DNA from: an uncultured Faecalicatena sp.
Lineage (GTDB): Bacteria > Bacillota > Clostridia > Lachnospirales > Lachnospiraceae
Length of the DNA stretch: 64,000 nt
Assembly (NCBI GenBank): GCA_902489075.1
Contig: CABTYO010000002.1
Span: forward strand, 62,001-126,000
Direction: 5' to 3'
Under the pieces are notes generated by a model that worked only from the letters and a program-made list of their open reading frames with translations, ran no database searches and was not told the DNA's origin. Below are positions 59,631 to 64,000 of this stretch, in pieces (positions within the stretch are counted from its first letter, which is position 1; each line of letters begins with the position of its first letter). Position numbers and translations under genes: made by a program.

Positions 59631-60923
59631 TTATAGCAGCTGTTCAAAGGAATCATAGAATCCCGGATAGGACACTTCCACGCAGCGGCTGTCCAGGATG
59701 TGGGTATTCCCCTCTGCAACCAGTGCGGCGATGCTGAAGGCCATCGCGATTCTGTGGTCGAGAAGAGTATGGATCGTGGCACCCTTAAGTGGTCTGCCGC
59801 CGTCGATGATCATACCGTCAAAGGTCGGGGTGACGCGGCATCCCATTGCCGTGAGGTTGTCGCAGATGGTCTCGATCCTGTCCGTCTCTTTGACTTTCAG
59901 TTCAGAGGCATCGCGGATCACGGTAGTTCCTTCCGCCATAGCAGCCATGACAGCGATGACCGGAATCTCATCGATCAGAGTCGGGATGATATCCCCTTCA
60001 ATTGTGACGCCGTGCAGCTTACTGGTGCGCACAAGAATGTCAGCGATGCGTTCCCCGCCTTCAATCCGCTCATTCAGGAGAGTGATATCACCGCCCATGT
60101 CCTCGCAGACCTTTAAGATCCCGGCACGGGTCGGGTTGATTCCTGTATTTTTGATCAGGATTTCTGAATCAGGTACAATCAGTCCGGCAGCGATAAAGTA
60201 AGCGGCCGAAGAAATATCTCCCGGGACGATGATCTTCTGTCCGTATAATTCCTCGCAGGGACGAATATAAGCGGTCGCCCTGGTGGAGTTCAGGTCATGG
60301 GCAGTCCTCAAGTCGGCGCCGAATTCTTTCAGCATCAGCTCGGTGTGGTTCCGGGAAAGGCTGGGCTCTGTAACAGAGGTCTCTCCGTCTGCATAAAGTC
60401 CTGCCAGCAGGACACAGGATTTGACCTGTGCGGATGCCACAGGAGATTCATAATGGATACCGTGAAGATCTCCTTTTGTGATATAAAGCGGTGCACAGCC
60501 ATTGTGCAGAATACTGGAAATATTGGCGCCCATCTGTGTCAGTGGATCGATGATCCGTTTCATGGGACGGGAATTCAGGGAATGGTCGCCGGAAAGCTTG
60601 CAGTCAAAGGACTGTCCGGCAAGGATGCCTGAAATCAGCCGGGTCGTGGTGCCGCTGTTGCCCACATCCAGAATATCATTGGGGGCACTCAGACCGTGCA
60701 GTCCCTTTCCGTGTACTGTAATTACGTCATTGTTCTGCTCGATCTCAATTCCCAGCCTCCGAAAACAGTTGATCGTGGCAAGGCAGTCCGCGCCTTCCAG
60801 AAAATGATGGATCTCAGTAGTTCCCTTTGCAATGGATCCGAACATGACGCAGCGGTGGGAGATGGATTTGTCTCCCGGAACCGAAATTTCACCTCGGAGG
60901 CCTGTAATATTTGTTAATTCCAT
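59631..60923 (-). CDS. aroA: 3-phosphoshikimate 1-carboxyvinyltransferase (EPSP synthase) AroA
   Basis: 430 residues. EPSP synthase motifs: ISVPGDKSISHRCVMFG, LDVGNSGTTTRLISG, SGDHSLNSRPMKRIIDPL, GDISSAAYFIAAG, SELKVKETDRIE and LLDHRIAMAFSIAALV. Shikimate-pathway step joining PEP and shikimate-3-phosphate; the GDKSISHR and NSGTT loops hold the substrates. ATG 60923 gives the standard N-terminus; the frame goes to 60962 without a better ribosome site. Lies 47 bases after tyrA on the same strand. Confidence 0.95.
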   Translation of the reverse strand: MELTNITGLRGEISVPGDKSISHRCVMFGSIAKGTTEIHHFLEGADCLATINCFRRLGIEIEQNNDVITVHGKGLHGLSAPNDILDVGNSGTTTRLISGILAGQSFDCKLSGDHSLNSRPMKRIIDPLTQMGANISSILHNGCAPLYITKGDLHGIHYESPVASAQVKSCVLLAGLYADGETSVTEPSLSRNHTELMLKEFGADLRTAHDLNSTRATAYIRPCEELYGQKIIVPGDISSAAYFIAAGLIVPDSEILIKNTGINPTRAGILKVCEDMGGDITLLNERIEGGERIADILVRTSKLHGVTIEGDIIPTLIDEIPVIAVMAAMAEGTTVIRDASELKVKETDRIETICDNLTAMGCRVTPTFDGMIIDGGRPLKGATIHTLLDHRIAMAFSIAALVAEGNTHILDSRCVEVSYPGFYDSFEQLL

Positions 60924-60970
60924 AAAATTTGTATATCCTTTCTGTAACGTTCTGTCTTTCATTTCTGAGA

Positions 60971-62065
60971 TTATATCTCATAAACAATGTAGCGGTATTT
61001 CTTAAGCAGTTCTGCAGCCTTGGCAGATGAGGCCTCATCATAGAACTCGATCCGCAGTACTCCTTCTTCAAACTCCCTGTTATGTACAATGCCGATATTC
61101 TTAATACTGATGCTGCTGCTTGCAAGAATCGTTGCGATTGTTGCAATACCTCCGGCCTCATCGATGATGTCGCAGTAAACGGCGAACTGCTTTTTGATCG
61201 GTCCGGCAGAAGCATTCGGCATGGAATCCCGGTAATCCCTGGAATCCTCGAACATGGAATAAAGCTCCTGCTCGGCTTCCTCATCCACCGCATCTTTGGC
61301 CTTCTTTAAAAAATCGATATAATTACCAAGAATCCGGGAAATATTTTTCTTATTCTTTAAACAGATCTGCTGCCACATGACCGGGGAGGAGGAGGCGATG
61401 CGCGTGATATCCTTGAACCCTCCGGCAGCCAGACTCTTCATCAGTTCATCCTTTGTATCTGTATCGTGTACAAAGTTGACCAGGCTGGATGCGATGATGT
61501 GGGGCAGATGGCTGATCGTTCCGGTAATATAGTCGTGTTCTTCATAATCCAGTATAATAGGAAGAGCTTTCAGCGCCTCTGTAAACTTCCTGCAGGCCTC
61601 CACTTTTTCCTGAGAAACCTTCGCAGAAGGGGTCAGGATATAGTAAGCATTTTCAATCAGAACAGGCCTGGAATTTACAAATCCGCTTTTCTCTGAGCCT
61701 GCCATGGGATGTCCACCGATAAAATATTCCTCCAGGCCAAGGCGGATGACTTCCTCATGAATCGAAGTCTTCACACTGCCTACATCAGTCAGGATGCATT
61801 CCGGTGTAAGATAGTCTTTAAGCTGCGTTAAATAAGCAGTATTATAAGCAATGGGGGCGCAGAGGAAAATATAGCTGCATCCCTTGAAATTCTCATCAAT
61901 AGAAGATAAGGAAGTGTGGATTGTTCCTTCCTGGACTGCCAGGGCCAGGGTCTCCTTGCTCTTGTCAAAAGCCAGAAGCTCATAATCCGGGAAATACTGC
62001 CGGATTGCTTTGGCAATCGAACCTCCGATTAGTCCCAGACCAATAAATCCAATTTTCTTTGTCAT
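60971..62065 (-). CDS. tyrA: Prephenate dehydrogenase TyrA with C-terminal ACT domain
   Basis: 364 residues. Rossmann loop IGFIGLGLIGGSIAKAI, catalytic and substrate motifs TDVGSVKTSI, GGHPMAGSEKSGF and YITGTISHLPHIIASSLV, ending in an ACT-like regulatory domain (AVYCDIIDEAGGIATIATILA; residues about 296-364). Converts prephenate to hydroxyphenylpyruvate for tyrosine; the ACT domain suggests amino-acid feedback. Start ATG 62065 follows AGAAAGGACTAGAATTGAC. Confidence 0.94.
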   Translation of the reverse strand: MTKKIGFIGLGLIGGSIAKAIRQYFPDYELLAFDKSKETLALAVQEGTIHTSLSSIDENFKGCSYIFLCAPIAYNTAYLTQLKDYLTPECILTDVGSVKTSIHEEVIRLGLEEYFIGGHPMAGSEKSGFVNSRPVLIENAYYILTPSAKVSQEKVEACRKFTEALKALPIILDYEEHDYITGTISHLPHIIASSLVNFVHDTDTKDELMKSLAAGGFKDITRIASSSPVMWQQICLKNKKNISRILGNYIDFLKKAKDAVDEEAEQELYSMFEDSRDYRDSMPNASAGPIKKQFAVYCDIIDEAGGIATIATILASSSISIKNIGIVHNREFEEGVLRIEFYDEASSAKAAELLKKYRYIVYEI

Positions 62066-62112
62066 GTCAATTCTAGTCCTTTCTGGTAATAATCAAGTAA
62101 AATTACATAAAC

Positions 62113-62142
62113 CAGTTTAACATTTTAAACTGAAAAAGTAAA
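62113..62142 (-). promoter_or_regulatory. Promoter with palindromic operator for tyrA-aroA
   Basis: Minus-strand TTTACT (62137-62142), 17-base spacer, TAAACT (62114-62119). The palindrome CAGTTTAA-CATT-TTAAACTG (62113-62132; arms of eight bases) covers the -10, a typical repressor position. The regulator is unknown. Confidence 0.6.
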
Positions 62143-62245
62143 CGGATTTACAGGCAGCTTTTCCCTGTAAGTCTGATAAACTGGTAAAAAATGAGTAAGC
62201 AGGCACACAATTTGCAAATTTCTTTGTTAAAAATTTATAAATGAG

Positions 62246-62274
62246 TTGTAATGAGAAAGATTTTTTAGTACAAT
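62246..62274 (+). promoter_or_regulatory. Promoter of the EF-G-like gene
   Basis: TTGTAA (62246-62251), 17-base spacer, TACAAT (62269-62274), 75 bases before the start codon; the ribosome site is AAGGAGGCAGCAGC. The other bases between 62143 and 62245 hold no gene. Confidence 0.7.
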
Positions 62275-62349
62275 ATACACATAATACGTGTGCGCCGGAA
62301 GTACAATATAAAGCATGCGCATAATAACGACACACAAGGAGGCAGCAGC

Positions 62350-64000
62350 ATGAAGGTTTACAGAACAGACGAGATTAGAAACGTAGTATTATTGGGCCAC
62401 GGCGGAAGTGGCAAGACGAGCCTGGCAGAGGCTATGTTGTATGTATCAGGGGCAACTAACCGTATGGGTAAGATCTCTGATTCCAATACGGTCAGTGATT
62501 TTGATAAAGAAGAGCAGAAGCGCGGATTCTCTATCAGCACAACTCTGATCCCGATCGAGTGGGAGAAGGCTAAGATCAATATACTGGATACACCCGGATA
62601 TTTTGATTTTGTCGGCGAGGTAGAGGAAGCAGTCAGCGCAGCTGACGCAGCTGTTATTGTTGTATCCGGTAAGGCCGGAGTACAGGTTGGTACGGAGAAA
62701 GCCTGGGAATTATGTGACAAGTACAATCTTCCGCGTATGGTCTATGTGACAGAGATGGACGTGGATGATGCAAGTTTCCGCCAGGTGGTAGCTGACCTGA
62801 CAGAGAAATATGGCAAGAAGATTGCACCGCACTTCCAGCCGATCCGTGAGAATGAGAAGTTAGTCGGTTATATCAACGTCATTAAGAATGCAGCCAGAAG
62901 ATACACAGGAATCGGACAGAGAGAAGAGTGCGAGATTCCGGAGTACTGTCTGCCGAACCTTGAGATTTTAAGAGATTCTCTTATGGAAGCTGTTGCTGAG
63001 ACGAGTGACGAATTCATGGAGAGATATTTTGCAGGCGAGGAATTCTCCGTAGAGGAGATCCGTGCAGCCATGCGTACAGAAGTTATGGACGGAGATATCG
63101 TTCCGGTGGCTATGGGATCCAACATTCAGGCACAGGGTGTTGCCAACCTGCTTTCTGATATCGTAAGATTCTTCCCGAGCCCTGACAGAAGAACCTGTGC
63201 AGGACTGAACCGCAGGACGAATGAGATCTTCGAGGCGAATTATGAATTCTCCAAGGCAAAGAGTGCATATGTATTCAAGACAATGGTTGACCCGTTCATC
63301 GGTAAGTATTCCTTCGTGAAGGTATGCTCCGGTGTATTAAAGGGAGATGATATTCTCTATAATGCAGATACAGATTCAGAAGAGAAGCCGGGCAAGATCT
63401 ATACCATGTGCGGCAACAAGCCGTCCGAGGTATCCGAGCTGTTTGCCGGTGATATCGGTGCGATCGCGAAGCTGTCCAATACACGGACGGGAGATACCCT
63501 TTCTACAAAGGCAACTCCGGTATCCTTTGCAAAGACCGATTATTCCGTACCTTATACATATATGAAGTACTCTGTTAAGACAAAAGGCGATGATGACAAG
63601 GTTTCACAGGCACTCGCCAAGATGATGGCAGAGGATATGACCTTGAAGGCTGTCAACGACAGCGAGAACCGTCAGTCTTTACTTTATGGCATGGGGGATC
63701 AGCATCTGGAGATTACAGTAAGCAAGCTTGCTTCCAGATATAAAGTAGACGTTGTACTGGAGATGCCGAAGGTTGCATTCAGAGAGACGATCCGCAAGAA
63801 ATCAGACGTGGATACCAAGTACAAGAAGCAGTCAGGCGGACATGGACAGTATGGTCATGTTAAGATGAAATTTGAGCCGTCCGGTGATCTGGAGACGCCT
63901 TATGTATTTGAGGAGATGGTAGTCGGAGGCGCTGTTCCGAAGAACTACTTCCCGGCAGTGGAAAAGGGCCTGCAGGATTCTGTTGTGAAGGGACCTCTTG
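62350..64000 (+). CDS. Elongation factor G-like GTPase (FusA2-type), 3' truncated by window end
   Basis: 550 codons are present with no stop. G1 LGHGGSGKTSLAEAML (residues 15-30), switch region KRGFSISTTLI, G3 DTPGYFDF, but G4 reads VTEMD where EF-G has NKxD. Later EF-G domains are present: domain 2 SYVFKTMVDPFIGKYSF-like segment, domain 3 MTLKAVND...GDQHLEI, and domain 4 GHGQYGHVKMKFEP. ATG 62350 follows AAGGAGGCAGCAGC. It belongs to the EF-G-like paralogue group of Clostridia rather than to the canonical translocase of the str operon. Exact role (ribosome recycling, protection or other) is open. Confidence 0.85.
   Translation, partial: MKVYRTDEIRNVVLLGHGGSGKTSLAEAMLYVSGATNRMGKISDSNTVSDFDKEEQKRGFSISTTLIPIEWEKAKINILDTPGYFDFVGEVEEAVSAADAAVIVVSGKAGVQVGTEKAWELCDKYNLPRMVYVTEMDVDDASFRQVVADLTEKYGKKIAPHFQPIRENEKLVGYINVIKNAARRYTGIGQREECEIPEYCLPNLEILRDSLMEAVAETSDEFMERYFAGEEFSVEEIRAAMRTEVMDGDIVPVAMGSNIQAQGVANLLSDIVRFFPSPDRRTCAGLNRRTNEIFEANYEFSKAKSAYVFKTMVDPFIGKYSFVKVCSGVLKGDDILYNADTDSEEKPGKIYTMCGNKPSEVSELFAGDIGAIAKLSNTRTGDTLSTKATPVSFAKTDYSVPYTYMKYSVKTKGDDDKVSQALAKMMAEDMTLKAVNDSENRQSLLYGMGDQHLEITVSKLASRYKVDVVLEMPKVAFRETIRKKSDVDTKYKKQSGGHGQYGHVKMKFEPSGDLETPYVFEEMVVGGAVPKNYFPAVEKGLQDSVVKGPL

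Noticed and set aside
1..64000. CRISPR array or cas genes
   Set aside because: No regularly spaced direct repeats and no Cas-like protein seen.

Overview
The window looks like the chromosome of a strictly anaerobic Bacillota of the class Clostridia, most likely a gut Lachnospiraceae (Blautia/Dorea/Clostridium scindens-like). The evidence is the oxygen-independent cobalamin pathway, a trimeric NADH/ferredoxin-type [FeFe] hydrogenase with sensory hydrogenase paralogues, YesM/YesN sugar regulation, clostridial lipoproteins and strong AGGAGG ribosome sites. Species assignment is an inference. Nearly all names below come from motifs read in the translations, without database searches.

Region 1 (1-17803) is a long plus-strand operon for corrinoid synthesis: end of cbiE-cbiT, cbiA, cobT, cobS, an alpha-ribazole phosphatase, cbiB, cobD, cbiP/cobQ, then hemC and a cobA-hemD fusion that make uroporphyrinogen III and precorrin-2. 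A complete Opp/Dpp-type ABC transporter (two permeases, a fused double ATPase, a lipoprotein) follows, then a cobU with a second CobU-like half, and cbiC. Many genes overlap by ATGA, so translational coupling is likely.

Region 2 (about 17804-21244) is a visibly AT-rich accessory patch between the corrin cluster and a tRNA-Gly(CCC) gene. It holds an AbiEi antitoxin with a gutted AbiEii toxin, a short precorrin-2 dehydrogenase, an orphan coiled-coil protein, a broken small membrane gene and a truncated HigA-like antitoxin.

Region 3 (21423-26910) is a Ktr/Trk potassium system: a membrane-tethered RCK-like protein, KtrB, KtrA, a KdpD-like kinase with a frameshift and a KdpE-like regulator. A MNT/HEPN pair whose HEPN partner has lost its middle follows.

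Region 4 (26923-39759) is a divergent hydrogenase locus. The minus strand carries two DRTGG proteins, a serine-kinase-like ATPase, a hydrogenase-like Fe-S protein and a PHP protein. The plus strand carries NuoE-like, ATPase, ferredoxin-like, HydB and HydA genes, then a lipoprotein, a PAS-linked sensory hydrogenase and a PP2C/SpoIIE phosphatase. Together they look like a hydrogenase plus a redox-signalling cascade.

Region 5 (39848-44783) has a two-HKD phospholipase D-family enzyme and a minus-strand GntR/ABC-ATPase/permease operon with a palindromic operator. Region 6 (45007-55365) is a glycan-utilisation locus: an unassigned glycosidase-like protein, a sugar ABC importer lacking its own ATPase, a YesN/YesM pair and a GH127 beta-L-arabinofuranosidase. 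Region 7 (55387-59572) is a folate operon (folC, folE, HD protein, folP, folB-folK). Region 8 has minus-strand tyrA-aroA and, running off the end, an EF-G-like GTPase with an altered G4 motif.
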